From the NCBI GenBank assembly GCA_021204885.1, contig JAJPYP010000249.1:1-5335 (forward strand): a stretch of DNA of 5,335 nt, given 5' to 3'. How positions within the stretch are numbered: the stretch's first letter is position 1; each line of letters opens with the position of its first letter. This document shows positions 5,083 to 5,335 of this stretch, in pieces. The DNA is from Prevotellaceae bacterium (GTDB lineage: Bacteria > Bacteroidota > Bacteroidia > Bacteroidales > Bacteroidaceae). Under the pieces are notes generated by a model. The model saw nothing but the letters and a program-made list of their open reading frames with translations. It made no database searches and had not been told where the DNA came from. Both the position numbers and the translations under genes were made by a program.

Positions 5083-5335
5083 TGCGGGTGGTCGAAAGTA
5101 GCGTCCCAGTCTTTCCACACCGGCTCGCGTCCCAAGGCACGCAGTCGCCGGTTGATTTCGACGGCGGTGCGGTCGTCGGAGACGGTGAACTGCTCCAAGG
5201 CTTGCGGATAGGTGTAATATCCCCCGGGGTTCACCTTCGACTCGGCCGACATGGTGGTCACGCCCAAGGTGCACATGTTATCGCGGATGAACTCCGGCTC
5301 GCGCGTGGAATAGGAGATGTCCACGTCGTGGTCGA
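5046..5335 (-). CDS. thiH: 2-iminoacetate synthase ThiH, C-terminal fragment
   Basis: ThiH is a radical-SAM enzyme that cleaves tyrosine to supply dehydroglycine (2-iminoacetate) for the thiazole ring of thiamine. Only the last 95 or so residues are in the window; the gene enters from the right edge, so the radical-SAM cysteines are outside. The visible end is characteristic of ThiH: ISYSTREPEFIRD, LGVTTMSAESKVNPGGY, LEQFTVSDDR and EPVWKDWD. A short tail of about 17 residues after KDWDAT extends over the start of the next gene, giving a 37-bp overlap in another frame, so the two are probably translated in a coupled way. In aerobes such as Bacillus, glycine oxidase ThiO does this job, so ThiH fits an anaerobe. 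Identification is firm from the C-terminus alone. The upstream part of the operon, and any TPP riboswitch, would lie beyond the right edge. Confidence 0.95.
   Translation of the reverse strand, partial: DHDVDISYSTREPEFIRDNMCTLGVTTMSAESKVNPGGYYTYPQALEQFTVSDDRTAVEINRRLRALGREPVWKDWDATFDHPQCSRPSSLQRPA

Noticed and set aside
5083..5274. N-terminal extension of the ThiE-like gene to 5274
   Set aside because: The extra 64 residues are an out-of-frame reading of thiH and unlike ThiE; the barrel starts at MFTTVIITAP.
1..5335. Mobile element, CRISPR array, defence island, tRNA or rRNA
   Set aside because: I saw no transposase, integrase, regular repeat series, tRNA cloverleaf or rRNA segment; the window is filled by housekeeping and envelope genes.

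Overview
The window looks like chromosomal DNA from a member of the Bacteroidales, most likely Bacteroidaceae. Three things support this. The primary sigma factor is the short form of about 286 residues, without region 1.1. The recognisable promoters carry the Bacteroidetes -7 box TAnnTTTG rather than TATAAT. Shine-Dalgarno sequences are weak or absent. The DNA is fairly GC-rich by eye, higher than in the classical gut Bacteroides, so a GC-rich relative is plausible. The species cannot be fixed from the sequence alone. Every complete gene reads through without a visible frameshift, and there is no sign of mobile elements, tRNA, rRNA or CRISPR.

Left part (1-1013): the 5' two fifths of nadC (NAD synthesis) runs leftward off the edge. 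It is divergent from rlmH (23S rRNA pseudouridine methyltransferase), which runs rightward. The 196-bp gap between them holds two interlocked, oppositely directed promoters. It also holds an approximately 117-nt nadC leader with two predicted hairpins and a possible 14-codon upstream ORF.

Middle part (1014-3619), all on the minus strand: rpoD, a small exported protein of unknown function, and a clostripain-family (C11) cysteine peptidase lipoprotein follow one another in that order, with gaps of 18 and 50 bp. They could be one transcript led by the rpoD promoter at about 3643-3676. The peptidase stop codon directly abuts the rlmH stop codon.

Right part (3715-5335), also minus strand: the 3' end of thiH, a divergent ThiE/TenI-like gene and thiD form the tail of a thiamine synthesis operon. 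ThiH makes the glycine-derived dehydroglycine for the thiazole half. ThiD phosphorylates the pyrimidine half. The ThiE-family protein would join the halves or act on the thiazole. thiH and the ThiE-like gene overlap by 37 bp, and the ThiE-like gene and thiD are 18 bp apart.

This is mainly ordinary housekeeping sequence. I found no convincing new system. The points most worth a second look are the nadC leader, the altered active-site positions of the ThiE-like protein, and the apparent absence of thiF between thiH and that gene.
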